Source: an uncultured Lachnospiraceae bacterium | GTDB lineage: Bacteria > Bacillota > Clostridia > Lachnospirales > Lachnospiraceae | NCBI GenBank assembly: GCA_947176065.1 | Contig: CAMWPB010000021.1 | Span: 1-61,558 of the forward strand | Reading direction: 5' to 3' | Length of the DNA: 61,558 nt | In this document: piece after piece, positions 17,910 through 27,410 of the stretch | Layout: every line of letters begins with the position of its first letter | Position numbering within the stretch: position 1 is the first letter of the stretch | Notes under the pieces: model-generated | What the model was told of the DNA's origin: nothing | What the model saw: the letters and a program-made list of their open reading frames with translations, nothing else | The model's database searches: none | Translations under genes and position numbers: made by a program

Positions 17910-19205
17910 TCACAAAAACAGCTCCAGGCTCATGTACCCAAGACAAAGCACCACCGCTATAATCAGCGGCACACTCAGAAGATAGTCCGCGCGTGGCGGC
18001 TCGGACGCACTCCACTGAACCGGCTGTGGCGGTGTCTGCTGATTCCATTGTGCAGGCTGCGGCGGCATCTGCCGATTCCACTGCGCAGGCTGCGGTGATA
18101 TATGCTGATTCCACTGCGCAGGCTGCGGTGGTATATGCTGATTCCACTGTGCGGGCGACGGCATCTGCTGGTTCCACTGTGCGGGCGGCTGTGGCACATT
18201 CGGCAGCGGCATCTCCCGGCCAACCGTGCGTCCGTCCCGCCGAAACAGCGCTTGGAACGCCTCCTGCCGCCCCTCATTCTTCGCGATCCACACGATCACG
18301 CAAAAGGCAATGGGGGTTGTGACGGCCGCAATTACCAGATATACGGAAAGCGCCGCCAGAAGATCCTGCGTTGTCAACTGTCCCGCCGTCTCGTTCACCG
18401 CCTGCCCGTACACACTGTCTAATATGCTCTCAGACACATACATCAGCACAACCTGACAGGAATTAAAAAACATATGACAGAAAACAGAAGCCCACAAACT
18501 TCCTGCCGCCTCCACCAGCAGCACCAGAAAAACACCAATGGCAAAAGCGTAAACAGCCTGATTAAAATTCATATGCATCAGGCCAAAGAGAAGCGACGAC
18601 AGGATAACCGCCGACACGCCGTTATTACGAAGTTTTTTATAACACGCGTTATCTCCCCATTCCCCGCACCTTCTGTAACTTCTGTATATCACGCCGCGGA
18701 AAACAAATTCCTCGCAAAAAGGCCCAAATATCCCTATCATAAACAGCATGGCCGGAAAGGACGTACTTACAATATCCCCTTCCAGAGCTGCCACCGCGTT
18801 ATCCGTAAAAAACATAGTCAATGTATTGAGTACCGTGACAAGCGGCATAATCAGAAAGGTACACAGGATAATCATCAAAAGAGTAGAAACCTTCACCTTA
18901 TGAAACGCAGCCGCCTCAAACGGCCCCGACGTGCGGGGCATCTGCGGCATACCTGACACAAACGGCCCGCCGGATATTGGCGGCTGTGGCATACCCATCA
19001 TCGTCTGCGGCACCGGCTGCCGCTCCCTCCGCTCGAAAACCAGCAGGAAAATGATTGTGGGCACAATCAGGATCCCCTGGCTCAACAGAAAGTTCAGTAT
19101 CAGGCTGTCAGGCAGAAGCCCTCCTCCGAAAATCAGGAATGCCACCACCCCGAAATGTACCAGTATGATAGTCAGAAACAACCAATTTGCTCTTTTACTC
19201 GTCAT
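17910..19205 (-). CDS. CPBP-family intramembrane protease with Pro/Gln/Trp repeat tail
   Basis: A 431-aa polytopic membrane protein. The CPBP (CAAX protease/ABI) motifs are intact: EEFVFRGVIYR, then LLFGLMHMNF and FCHMFFNS, supplying the catalytic Glu and His residues. Unusual additions are a Pro/Gly/Met-rich loop between the second and third membrane segments, and after the protease core a repeat of PQPAQWNQ(H/Q) units (about 350-410) followed by a final membrane segment near the C-terminus. The ATG overlaps the cvfB stop by 11 bases, so it belongs to the hyd operon. The role is unknown; relatives process prenylated proteins or confer bacteriocin immunity. The Trp repeat may bind a partner. 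Confidence 0.82.
   Translation of the reverse strand: MTSKRANWLFLTIILVHFGVVAFLIFGGGLLPDSLILNFLLSQGILIVPTIIFLLVFERRERQPVPQTMMGMPQPPISGGPFVSGMPQMPRTSGPFEAAAFHKVKVSTLLMIILCTFLIMPLVTVLNTLTMFFTDNAVAALEGDIVSTSFPAMLFMIGIFGPFCEEFVFRGVIYRSYRRCGEWGDNACYKKLRNNGVSAVILSSLLFGLMHMNFNQAVYAFAIGVFLVLLVEAAGSLWASVFCHMFFNSCQVVLMYVSESILDSVYGQAVNETAGQLTTQDLLAALSVYLVIAAVTTPIAFCVIVWIAKNEGRQEAFQALFRRDGRTVGREMPLPNVPQPPAQWNQQMPSPAQWNQHIPPQPAQWNQHISPQPAQWNRQMPPQPAQWNQQTPPQPVQWSASEPPRADYLLSVPLIIAVVLCLGYMSLELFL
18012..18186 (-). repeat. Tandem repeats encoding PQPAQWNQ units
   Basis: About six imperfect units of roughly 30 bases inside the CPBP protease gene, each encoding PAQWNQ plus a short variable segment. Confidence 0.8.
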
Positions 19206-20034
19206 TACGTCTTATCGCTTTCTCGGTTATCGTAATTTTTCCTGCCTTTAACAGGTTTCCTACCGCACGTTTAAATTCGTTCTTGCTCATCTGCATCTCC
19301 CGGCGGATCACCTCGGGCGACGCCTTATCGTTAAACGGCAGCACGCCGTCAAAGCTGTCAATCACCTGCATCACCTTCTCCGCATCGCCTGCAATCTGCA
19401 GATATGCCTTCTCGCGAATGCTCAGATCCAGCTTCCCATCCTCTTTCACCGCCGTGACGCGGGCATTTACAGTATCTCCTACCGCCACATTCCCATACAG
19501 TTCCCGTTTCGGAATCAACCCCGAGTACTGGTCATCCACTGCCACAAACGCGCCAAAATTAGGACTGATCTCATAAACGGTGCCGCTGACGCGGTCATCT
19601 TTTTTATAACTACTGTTATTTTTTAGATAGGGATACACATTCATGGTGGCGCAGAGTCTGTCCGACTTATCAATATAAAGCGCGGCAAGGCATTCCTCCC
19701 CGGCGGACACTCTTCTTGTCTGCTCTTTAAAGGGCAGAAGCAGATCCTTCTCCAGCCCCCACTCCAGAAAAGCGCCGATCTTTCCCACCTGTGCCACCCG
19801 CAGTCTCTCCACGCCGTGCAGGGTGATCTTCGGTCTGCTGGTGGTGGCAATCATTCTGTCCTTAGAGTCGCGGTACACAAAAACCTCCACTTCATCACCG
19901 TTCACCGCTCCCTCCGGCACCTGCTTTTTCGGCAGAAGGATTCTCTCCTCCGTATTTACCCCATCATACAGGTAAACGCCGAAATCTACCTGTTTTATAA
20001 TTTTTAAAGTCTGTATTTCTCCTAATCGAATCAT
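19195..20034 (-). CDS. cvfB: S1 RNA-binding domain protein, CvfB family
   Basis: 279 aa with serial S1-type OB folds and a C-terminal winged-helix-like part (SPEVIRREMQMSKNEFKRAV), matching CvfB/YitL. Its members bind RNA and affect virulence-factor expression in staphylococci. The start MIRLGEIQTLKI (ATG at 20034, GGAG 6 bases before) is preferred to the longer ORF from 20079. It lies between the thioesterase and CPBP protease genes in the hyd operon. Confidence 0.85.
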   Translation of the reverse strand: MIRLGEIQTLKIIKQVDFGVYLYDGVNTEERILLPKKQVPEGAVNGDEVEVFVYRDSKDRMIATTSRPKITLHGVERLRVAQVGKIGAFLEWGLEKDLLLPFKEQTRRVSAGEECLAALYIDKSDRLCATMNVYPYLKNNSSYKKDDRVSGTVYEISPNFGAFVAVDDQYSGLIPKRELYGNVAVGDTVNARVTAVKEDGKLDLSIREKAYLQIAGDAEKVMQVIDSFDGVLPFNDKASPEVIRREMQMSKNEFKRAVGNLLKAGKITITEKAIRRNDE

Positions 20035-20072
20035 AGGTATCTCCATTTCTATTACAGTCGCTGAACACACGC

Positions 20073-20828
20073 TCAGCACGCGCCCATTCGCAAAATCACG
20101 CCTTCGGCGCTCTCCGCTGGTGCGCTAAACTCCACGATGCAGTACGGGCTGCCGTCCGCCCTGCCCAATGAAACCGTGTACATTTTCCCGTCCGCCCCTG
20201 CTGCCGCCACGGGGTAAATCTCATCCCCCAGCACCGCCTGACTCTTATACTCCACACGAAGCTGGCCGATTTTGAATCCGCCCGGAATGCAGTCCATCGC
20301 CATACGCACATACTGCCCGTTATTGACATGATGGTTTGTGTCAAGGTGGTGCGGTTTGACCGTAAACGCTTCCATCGGCTGTCCGTCCGCAGGCATTGTG
20401 ATCTTTCTGGGCGCATAGTCCATCGGATACTTTTCCTCCGGCACATATCCCGCACGCATATCCTCATTCGGCTTTACAGGACGCATTTTTTCCCTGTCCA
20501 TCAGCGTCCATATGGAATTGGCCCAGGCCAGCGCCTCTCCCTCTTCTGTCTGCATCAGGAAATTGCGCAGCCCCATAAAACCTCGAAACTCGTATGGCGC
20601 GGTACCAATCACAATCCGCTCTCCGTACTTCGGATACCGCCCGATACAAATCTGCCATGCGGACAGAAGCCAAACCTGTCTGATTTTATCCATATATTCC
20701 AATCCAAGCCCGATATCCTCGGAATGAAACGTAGAACAGTCCTGAAAATAGTCCAACAGGGACTGCAGGCTTAAGAGACTGTCTTCTCCCACCTCGCTGT
20801 ACCGCACTCTTCCGTCAAATGTATACAT
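20073..20828 (-). CDS. Acyl-ACP thioesterase
   Basis: 251 aa, double hot-dog fold of the acyl-[acyl-carrier-protein] thioesterase family (plant FatA/FatB-like, PF01643). Landmarks are the N-terminal FDGRVRYSEVGEDSLLSL, WLLSAWQI, and the second hot-dog block KPHHLDTNHHVNNGQYVRMA with the Asn/His active-site residues. It releases free fatty acids from ACP in the cytoplasm. Seven bases separate it from the hydF stop. ATG at 20828 with GAGAGG upstream. Confidence 0.88.
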   Translation of the reverse strand: MYTFDGRVRYSEVGEDSLLSLQSLLDYFQDCSTFHSEDIGLGLEYMDKIRQVWLLSAWQICIGRYPKYGERIVIGTAPYEFRGFMGLRNFLMQTEEGEALAWANSIWTLMDREKMRPVKPNEDMRAGYVPEEKYPMDYAPRKITMPADGQPMEAFTVKPHHLDTNHHVNNGQYVRMAMDCIPGGFKIGQLRVEYKSQAVLGDEIYPVAAAGADGKMYTVSLGRADGSPYCIVEFSAPAESAEGVILRMGAC

Positions 20829-20835
20829 GGTAATT

Positions 20836-22119
20836 CTACCTCTCTGTCAATTCTGTTTCCGTCAAAGGCGCAATACTCCTCGCCAGAATCCCTTTCATCC
20901 GGGCAATGGCAATCCCGTAGTTTGTCACCGGGACGCCCTGTCTTTTTGCAAAGCGCATCCGCCGCAGAACTTCCCGCTCATTCAACATGCAGCCGCCGCA
21001 ATGGATCACCAGCGCGTAGGGCGTAAGGTCTTCGGGAAAGCCCGTGCCGGAAGCCGTTTCTATGACAATATCCTTTCCCGTATATTTTTTCAGAAAACGG
21101 GGGATTTTCACCGTTCCGATATCGTCGCACTGCCTATGGTGGGTGCAGCCCTCGGCAATCAGCACCCTGTCGCCATCCTTTAGCGCATCAATGGCACGCA
21201 CACCCTCCGCCGCTATTTTCAGGAAACCTTTATAACGCGCCATCAGAATGGAAAAGGAGGTAAGCGGAATATCCTCCGGCACAATCGCCGCCACCTCCTC
21301 GAACGCCTGACTGTCCGTAATGACAAGCGCAGGCTTCTCCGAAAACTTAGGGAGCGCCGCCTCAAGCTCCGTCTCCCGCACAACCACGGGAACCGCGCCC
21401 ACTTCCAGCAGATCCCGTATCGTCTGCTGTTGGGGCAGAATCAATCTTCCTTTGGGCGCCGCCGAATCGATGGGCACTACCAGCACCACAATATCCATAG
21501 GCTTCACCAGATCCGCCACAAGATGACGCTCTTCCCTGTCTGGAATTATCGCCGCAAGTTTCTCCTTCAATTCATGGATGCCCGCGCCCGTGACTGCGCT
21601 CACATATATAACATCTGTTATCGAATTTACTCTTTTCTTTTCACTGCCTTGTTTCTCCGCCAGGTCTCCCTCTGTCAATACGCCGGAAAAACTTTCTGGT
21701 TCTACTATATCATTTATGATGTCCTTTTGATCGGACTTAGTGAACGCTATAATATACGGTATCTCCCGCTTCCTGAAAAGTGCAGCCAGCTCCTCGTCGC
21801 AGGCTGACATTCCCACCGCCGTTTCCACCACAAGAACCGCAATATCCGTCTTTTCAAGCACCTGCTTTGTCTTTTTTATGCGCTGTTCGCCCAGCGTTCC
21901 CTCATCGTCGAAGCCGGGTGTGTCAATCAGCATGACAGGGCCAAGCGGCAGAAGCTCCATTGCCTTATATACGGGGTCGGTGGTGGTTCCGCGAACCTCC
22001 GACACCACCGCCAGCTCCTGACCCGTCACCGCGTTCAGCAGACTGGATTTGCCCGCATTTCGTTTTCCGAAAAAGCCGATATGTACCCGCTCCCCTGCGG
22101 GGGTGTCATTCATACCCAT
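20836..22119 (-). CDS. hydF: [FeFe]-hydrogenase maturation GTPase HydF
   Basis: 427 aa. An N-terminal Era-like GTPase (P-loop GKRNAGKSS; DTPGFDD; TKSD) is followed by the dimerisation domain and the cluster-binding domain with CTHHRQCDD and HCGGCM ligands for the [4Fe-4S] cluster. HydF is the scaffold on which the H-cluster diiron subsite is assembled and passed to HydA. It is 36 bases downstream of hydG. No hydrogenase structural gene lies in the window. Confidence 0.95.
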   Translation of the reverse strand: MGMNDTPAGERVHIGFFGKRNAGKSSLLNAVTGQELAVVSEVRGTTTDPVYKAMELLPLGPVMLIDTPGFDDEGTLGEQRIKKTKQVLEKTDIAVLVVETAVGMSACDEELAALFRKREIPYIIAFTKSDQKDIINDIVEPESFSGVLTEGDLAEKQGSEKKRVNSITDVIYVSAVTGAGIHELKEKLAAIIPDREERHLVADLVKPMDIVVLVVPIDSAAPKGRLILPQQQTIRDLLEVGAVPVVVRETELEAALPKFSEKPALVITDSQAFEEVAAIVPEDIPLTSFSILMARYKGFLKIAAEGVRAIDALKDGDRVLIAEGCTHHRQCDDIGTVKIPRFLKKYTGKDIVIETASGTGFPEDLTPYALVIHCGGCMLNEREVLRRMRFAKRQGVPVTNYGIAIARMKGILARSIAPLTETELTER

Positions 22120-22155
22120 CGTTTACGCCGTCCTTTCTGCGCTCCGGCTGAACTG

Positions 22156-23595
22156 TTAAAATCGGAAATCCCGAATCCCCTCTTCGATTTTCTGCAGATG
22201 ATCCTTCGCGATCTCCCGCACCTGTTCCTTCGGGATATTTAAAAGTTCCGCCTGTATCAACGCCTCACCAATGGCCTTTGTCTCCTCGGAGGCGTAATCC
22301 ATCAGGTACTCCTTCAATGTCATCAGCGCGTTGGGATGACAGCAGTTTTGAATCTGTCCCGTCTTACACAGGCTCATAAAACGGTCGCCCGTCCTGCCCT
22401 CCCGATAACAGGCCGTACAGAAGGAAGGAATATAACCAAGCTCCATCAGCCATTTGATGACCTCGTCCAGCGTTCTCTGGTCGGACACATCAAACTGCTC
22501 CGTGTCGGTAGGTCTCTCCTCTTCCGTATACCCGCCCACGGAAGTTCTGGAAGCCCCGGAAATCTGGGACACGCCCAGACGGATCACCTTCTCCCGCACC
22601 GCCTGACTCTCTCTGGTGGAAATGATCATTCCCGTGTAGGGAACCGCAATGCGGATCAGGGCGCAGAGCTTTGCAAAAATTTCATCGTCGATGCCGTTGT
22701 CAAAAGCCGAAGGATCGATATCGTCCGCATGTTTGATGCGCGGCACGCTGATGGTGTGGGGGCCTACCCCGTGAACCGCCTCCAGATGCTCCGCATGCAT
22801 AAGCAGCCCGGCAAACTCATATTTATATAGTTCCAGGCCGAAGAGCACACCAAGCCCCACATCGTCGATGCCGCCCTCCATAGCCCGGTCCATCGCCTCG
22901 GTATGATAATTGTAATCATGTTTCGGCCCCGTGGGGTGCAGTTTTAAGTAGCTCTCCTTGTGGTAAGTCTCCTGAAAGAGAATATACGTGCCGATGCCCG
23001 CCTCCTTCAGCATACGGTACTCCTCCACCGTAGTCGCCGCGATATTCACGTTAACGCGGCGGATAGCACCGTTCTTATGATTGATGGAATAGATCGTTTT
23101 GATACATTCCAGAATATATTCGATGGGACTGTTGACCGGGTCTTCCCCCGCCTCAATCGCCAGACGCTTATGCCCCATATCCTGCAGAGCGATTACTTCC
23201 TGCTTCACTTCCTCCTGCGTCAGCTTCTTCCGGGGAATGTTTTTATTTTTCATGTGATACGGACAGTAAACGCAGCCGTTCACACAATAATTCGACAGAT
23301 AGAGCGGCGCAAAAATCACGATACGGTTGCCGTAGTAAGCCAGCTTGATTTCCTCCGCCAGCGCGTAGATTTTTTCCAGAATCTCCTTATCCTCGCAGGC
23401 CAGAAGTACCGATGCCTCCCTGTGGGAAAGCCCCGCGCACACTGTGGAATTTCCCTCTCTTCTGGGTCTTGCCCTGTCCAGGATCTCGCCTATAAGAGTC
23501 TTGTTGTCCTTGTTTTCCTCCGCATATTGAAGCGTCTCAAGGATTTCCTCATGGTTAATAAAATCGTCTGCACATAATGATTTCGGATCGTACAT
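22156..23595 (-). CDS. hydG: [FeFe]-hydrogenase maturation radical SAM tyrosine lyase HydG
   Basis: A 479-aa radical SAM enzyme. The SAM cluster motif is CVNGCVYCPY, and the C-terminal auxiliary cluster ligands are in CTACYREGRTG and the following SLCKTG. It cleaves tyrosine to give the CO and CN ligands of the H-cluster. Length and motifs are normal. ATG at 23595 with AAGG upstream; 26 bases after hydE. Confidence 0.95.
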   Translation of the reverse strand: MYDPKSLCADDFINHEEILETLQYAEENKDNKTLIGEILDRARPRREGNSTVCAGLSHREASVLLACEDKEILEKIYALAEEIKLAYYGNRIVIFAPLYLSNYCVNGCVYCPYHMKNKNIPRKKLTQEEVKQEVIALQDMGHKRLAIEAGEDPVNSPIEYILECIKTIYSINHKNGAIRRVNVNIAATTVEEYRMLKEAGIGTYILFQETYHKESYLKLHPTGPKHDYNYHTEAMDRAMEGGIDDVGLGVLFGLELYKYEFAGLLMHAEHLEAVHGVGPHTISVPRIKHADDIDPSAFDNGIDDEIFAKLCALIRIAVPYTGMIISTRESQAVREKVIRLGVSQISGASRTSVGGYTEEERPTDTEQFDVSDQRTLDEVIKWLMELGYIPSFCTACYREGRTGDRFMSLCKTGQIQNCCHPNALMTLKEYLMDYASEETKAIGEALIQAELLNIPKEQVREIAKDHLQKIEEGIRDFRF

Positions 23596-23621
23596 CTTAT
23601 CTCTGCCTTCTTTCTACTGTT

Positions 23622-24662
23622 TTATGAAACATTGCATACCGCGTCTCCCCGGCCCACCACCACACGATATCCCGCCTGCGCCACACTCTCTTTCAAGGCC
23701 GCCAGCCCCTCGGCTGCCTCCTGTCCGGTATATGCCTTGTTGTCATAAAGACTGTACCGCCCGCGCACATCTGCGGGTGACAGATTCGGCATAACCACAT
23801 TTGCCCCGGCTTTCAGCCCAAACTCCCGCCCCTGCGGATGAATGGTGCCAAGCGCCGTGGTCGCAGGGATCAGCGCCTTCGGCAGCGTCAGTCTGGTAAG
23901 CGCCACCATAGTCAGGGTCCGCATCAGACTTCCCGCTGGATACGCCGCAAAAGACGTATCATGATGGGGGATGAACGGTCCAATCCCTACCATTTGGGGC
24001 TGAAACTCCCGCAAAAACCGCATATCCGCGATCAGCTCCTCCGTTCCCTGAAAGGGGGAACCCACCATAAAGCCCGCCCCGGTCTGGTAGCCGATCTGCT
24101 TTAAGTCCCGCAGGCATTCCATACGGCGTTCATAAGTCTGTGCCGGCGGATGCAGTTTTTCGTAATGAGGACGGGACGCCGTCTCATGCCGTAATAAATA
24201 CCGGTCTGCCCCCGCCCGATGCCAGATTTCATAATCCTCACGCGGCCTTTCCCCCAGCGAGAGCGTCACCGCACAGTCAGGATATTTTTCTTTTATATCA
24301 AAAATCACTCTCTCCACCCGCTGCGTAGTGTGGTAAGAGTCCTCTCCACCCTGCAGTACAAAAGTGCGAAAACCCAATTCATACCCCCGCTCACAGCAGG
24401 CAAGAATTTCCTCCTCCGAGAGCCTGTAACGCGCTATGTTCCCATTGCACCGCCGGATACCGCAGTAGAGACAGTCTCTTTTACAATAGCTGGATATCTC
24501 AATCAGCCCCCTGATATACACGTCCGTCCCGTAATACTGTCTGCGAACTTCGTCCGCCCTGTCGAAAAGGCGCTGCCTGTCATACTCTCCCTCTATCAGA
24601 AACCGCCACTCGTCATCAGTCAGATCGCGTTCTGCGGCGAGAGTGTCAATCAAGTCCGTCAT
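23622..24662 (-). CDS. hydE: [FeFe]-hydrogenase maturation radical SAM protein HydE
   Basis: A 346-aa radical SAM protein with CKRDCLYCGIR and the downstream FVLQGGEDSY block typical of HydE, which helps build the dithiolate bridge of the H-cluster. Its ATG overlaps the hepT stop codon (ATGA), and its GGGAG box lies inside the hepT end, so translation is probably coupled to the toxin-antitoxin genes. Confidence 0.93.
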   Translation of the reverse strand: MTDLIDTLAAERDLTDDEWRFLIEGEYDRQRLFDRADEVRRQYYGTDVYIRGLIEISSYCKRDCLYCGIRRCNGNIARYRLSEEEILACCERGYELGFRTFVLQGGEDSYHTTQRVERVIFDIKEKYPDCAVTLSLGERPREDYEIWHRAGADRYLLRHETASRPHYEKLHPPAQTYERRMECLRDLKQIGYQTGAGFMVGSPFQGTEELIADMRFLREFQPQMVGIGPFIPHHDTSFAAYPAGSLMRTLTMVALTRLTLPKALIPATTALGTIHPQGREFGLKAGANVVMPNLSPADVRGRYSLYDNKAYTGQEAAEGLAALKESVAQAGYRVVVGRGDAVCNVS

Positions 24663-25000
24663 ATCGTCTCCCAGGCATCCTTTATTTCCGCCAAAGCTGT
24701 TTTCAGCATTGGCAAATCGTCCGATATAATTTCCCAGACAAGTTTCAAATTGACGCCCTCATAGTCATGCACAATTCTATTTCTCAAGCCATATACCTGT
24801 CTCCACGGAATCTCTTTGTGCATATTTTGAAATTCCGTATCTGCCTTATTTGCTATCTCTCCAAGCTGGCTTAAATTGAAAACACAGGCTTCCACTATCA
24901 CATCATTTTTTATGAATTCTTCGTAATCCATTCCCTCTACATAAGCGAAAATTTTTTGTACATACATCTGCATTTTGGAAATCACAGTCTCATTTTTCAT
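24659..25000 (-). CDS. hepT: HepT-family ribonuclease toxin (HEPN, DUF86)
   Basis: A 113-aa all-helical HEPN protein. The R-X4-HXY active-site motif is present as RNRIVHDY. In MntA/HepT systems the toxin cleaves RNA and is silenced by AMPylation of the motif Tyr by MntA. The gene starts inside the mntA end (11-base overlap) and ends inside the hydE start (4-base overlap). Confidence 0.9.
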   Translation of the reverse strand: MKNETVISKMQMYVQKIFAYVEGMDYEEFIKNDVIVEACVFNLSQLGEIANKADTEFQNMHKEIPWRQVYGLRNRIVHDYEGVNLKLVWEIISDDLPMLKTALAEIKDAWETI

Positions 25001-25295
25001 AAATCAGCACTCCTGTCCGCCTAATCTCACTTTCGATCTGTGCTCCCGCCTCTATATGGGATATGTCCAGTACATCCACATTTTTCTCCGCTGCAATTCT
25101 CAAATCCTCAATGAGTCCTACAAACTTTAACCCCCGCAGCCCGCTGTCTACCAACAGATCTATATCACTTTTCTCCGTCGCTTTTCCCTGACTGTAAGAA
25201 CCAAACAAAGTCGCTTTTCTAACCCCATATTCTTCCAAAATCGGCGAAATCCGCAGTTTAATCTGATTTATAGTATATACCTTACTCTCCGCCAT
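24990..25295 (-). CDS. mntA: MntA-family minimal nucleotidyltransferase antitoxin
   Basis: 101 aa with the nucleotidyltransferase motif GSYSQGKATEKSDIDLLVD (GSX10DXD), matching MntA antitoxins, which AMPylate HepT. GGAGG is placed 8 bases before the ATG. It is the first gene of the transcript that continues into hydE. Confidence 0.9.
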   Translation of the reverse strand: MAESKVYTINQIKLRISPILEEYGVRKATLFGSYSQGKATEKSDIDLLVDSGLRGLKFVGLIEDLRIAAEKNVDVLDISHIEAGAQIESEIRRTGVLIYEK

Positions 25296-25319
25296 CTTTC
25301 ATGCCTCCATATCGTGCAG

Positions 25320-25352
25320 AAAATCCCGACAGATCTTATCCGTCGGGATTTT
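25320..25352. terminator. Hairpin in the mntA leader; terminator-like
   Basis: A perfect 11-bp stem AAAATCCCGAC/GTCGGGATTTT with a short T-run on both strands. It is downstream of the ABC exporter genes but also downstream of the mntA promoter, so it could end the ABC transcript and attenuate the TA/hyd transcript. Just upstream lies a palindrome around GCATTGCAATG (about 25365-25378). Confidence 0.65.
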
Positions 25353-25404
25353 AAAGGATTCGAACATTGCAATGCTCAATCTGTAATTGACCTATCCATC
25401 TTTT

Positions 25405-25432
25405 ATTTTACTAGTTATCACAGATTTGTCAA
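25405..25432 (-). promoter_or_regulatory. Promoter of the mntA-hepT-hydEGF operon
   Basis: Minus strand TTGACA (25427-25432), 16-base spacer, TAAAAT (25405-25410). No other promoter is apparent before hydE. Confidence 0.65.
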
Positions 25433-25485
25433 CTTGTACCTGACGAAACCTGCTTCCCCATGACGCTCCGGTGCGCCAAAGCGGC

Positions 25486-27357
25486 TCACCCGCCGTAATA
25501 CTGTGCCTGCGCGCTCCACAATTCATAATACTTTCCGCTCCTGTCCGCCACCAGCTCTTTATGGCTCCCAAGCTGCACCAGTTCCCCTTCATGGAAAACC
25601 GCTATCTTCCCGCAGAAACGGCAGGACGACAGCCGGTGGGATATATACACAGCGGTCTTTGTTCCCGTAATCCTGTCAAAATTGGAATAAATTTCATACT
25701 CCGCCAGCGGATCGAGCGCCGCCGTAGGCTCGTCCAGCAAAATGAAAGGCGCTTCTTTATAGATTGCCCTTGCGATGGCAATTTTCTGCGCTTCGCCGCC
25801 GGAAATTTCAATTCCCTCATCCTCATAGTCTTTATAAAGATATGTCTCCAGCCCTTTCTCCATGGAGGCAAGCCGCTCCCCAAAATCCGCATCCTCCAGA
25901 CATTTTCTGACCAATCCGCTGTCATAAGAGCCGGATACGGCAACATTCTGCGCAAGAGGAAACGGATACAGCATGAAGTCCTGAAACACCACCGAAAACA
26001 GCCTGCTGTACTCCTCCTGTTTAAATTTTCTGATATCCACGCCGTTTAAAAGGATTTCCCCCTCCTGCGGGTCATAAAGCCTGCACAGCAGTTTAATCAT
26101 CGTCGTTTTACCCGAACCGTTCATCCCGACAATGGCAAGCTTCTCCCCGACCACCAGCTCCAAGGATAAATTCTTCAGCGCGTATCTCTCTGTTCCCGGA
26201 TATTTGAAGGACACATTCCGAAAGGCGATCCTGTACGCCCCGTCGCTGCGTTTCTCCACAGGGAGCCTGCCCTGATACATCTCGTTTTCCATATGAATCA
26301 ATGCAAGGGTACTCATCTGCTGTCTCGCCGCCATTGCAAGCCGGGAAACATCCTGCAGCGTCCCGGCAGCCGCTTCCAGAAACCGACTGAAAGCGCCCGC
26401 CAGACGCACCACGTTTCCTACCGTAATCGTACCCGCCAGCGCAACCGCCACTATGATCAGATATGCGCCTCCATTTGCGGCAGCGCCTGCCGCCGCGCCG
26501 AAAAACTCTTCGCCGGCGTCATTCCGGGCCGCCCTGACCATGGCATCCCGAAATCCTTTATGCCGCAGAACCTCCGTGGTCCAGCGTTCCATCAGGCTAT
26601 AACCGCCATATGTGCGGATATCCTTGCCGTTCTTATAGTTATAAGATTCCTGCCCCGCAAAATCCCATGCAAAGCAAAGTGTCTCCTCCTTCTCTTCCAC
26701 AGTGTCTGCTTCATGATAACGCCAGCAGTCCCCCTGTCGCCGGAAATGCATCCGCAGACATACGGCAGTCACCTGCACGATAATCAAAACCGTCAGAAGA
26801 CTCCAGACAACCGCAGTTCCCGACCGGAGTAAATACCCTGCCGCAGGCAGACCCACCACGGCCGCGCCGATCAGGTGAAACAGATTCTCCATCGCCCCGT
26901 TAAAGCTCCAGAAAACGCCGTTTATTCCCGCACCCCAGTTATTGTCTTTTCTAATCCTGTCCTTCAGCTCCTTGACCTTTGGACTGTCTATTCTCGAATA
27001 ATCCATCTCCAGCATTTTTGTCTGCGTCTCACATCCGTACAGACAATACATCTGCTCTCTGTGCACTTCCATCCTGTGAAAGATTGCCTGGGAAAGGAAC
27101 TGTACCAGCATAATCACAACCACTGACACCGTGATTACCGTAAGCATTTCCCTAATCCCCGTATGCGTACTGATTCCGTCCAGAATATAGGCTGACAGCA
27201 TTAATTCCATATAGGGGACCGACACCTTCAGCAGAAGCGATGCGCCCATGGCCGGAAAATAGCATCTGTCCAGATCATGCGCATATTTCAAAACTTTTCT
27301 CATATTCTTACAATGCTCCCGAAGCGGAAGTTTCATCAACAAATAATCAGCAGTCAT
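25486..27357 (-). CDS. ABC exporter, fused membrane and ATPase domains (second of a pair)
   Basis: 623 aa. An N-terminal six-helix exporter domain (about 40-340) precedes an ATPase domain (about 370-610) with GMNGSGKTT, Q-loop VVFQDF, signature ISGGEAQK (variant of LSGGQ), LLDEPTAALDP and switch His in ISHRL. With the next gene it probably forms a heterodimeric half-transporter pair for peptides or drugs. It is 53 bases downstream of its partner; ATG at 27357 with GGAGGG. The adjacent LytTR/GHKL two-component system suggests peptide-linked control. Confidence 0.88.
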   Translation of the reverse strand: MTADYLLMKLPLREHCKNMRKVLKYAHDLDRCYFPAMGASLLLKVSVPYMELMLSAYILDGISTHTGIREMLTVITVSVVVIMLVQFLSQAIFHRMEVHREQMYCLYGCETQTKMLEMDYSRIDSPKVKELKDRIRKDNNWGAGINGVFWSFNGAMENLFHLIGAAVVGLPAAGYLLRSGTAVVWSLLTVLIIVQVTAVCLRMHFRRQGDCWRYHEADTVEEKEETLCFAWDFAGQESYNYKNGKDIRTYGGYSLMERWTTEVLRHKGFRDAMVRAARNDAGEEFFGAAAGAAANGGAYLIIVAVALAGTITVGNVVRLAGAFSRFLEAAAGTLQDVSRLAMAARQQMSTLALIHMENEMYQGRLPVEKRSDGAYRIAFRNVSFKYPGTERYALKNLSLELVVGEKLAIVGMNGSGKTTMIKLLCRLYDPQEGEILLNGVDIRKFKQEEYSRLFSVVFQDFMLYPFPLAQNVAVSGSYDSGLVRKCLEDADFGERLASMEKGLETYLYKDYEDEGIEISGGEAQKIAIARAIYKEAPFILLDEPTAALDPLAEYEIYSNFDRITGTKTAVYISHRLSSCRFCGKIAVFHEGELVQLGSHKELVADRSGKYYELWSAQAQYYGG

Positions 27358-27410
27358 TTTCCCTCCATGCAGAATTTCATCTCCAAAGTTTTCCGTCTCT
27401 CAAACACGTT

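Noticed and set aside
20836..24662. [FeFe]-hydrogenase structural gene near the maturases
   Set aside because: Checked the neighbouring ORFs; none carries the H-cluster cysteine motifs, so hydA must be elsewhere.
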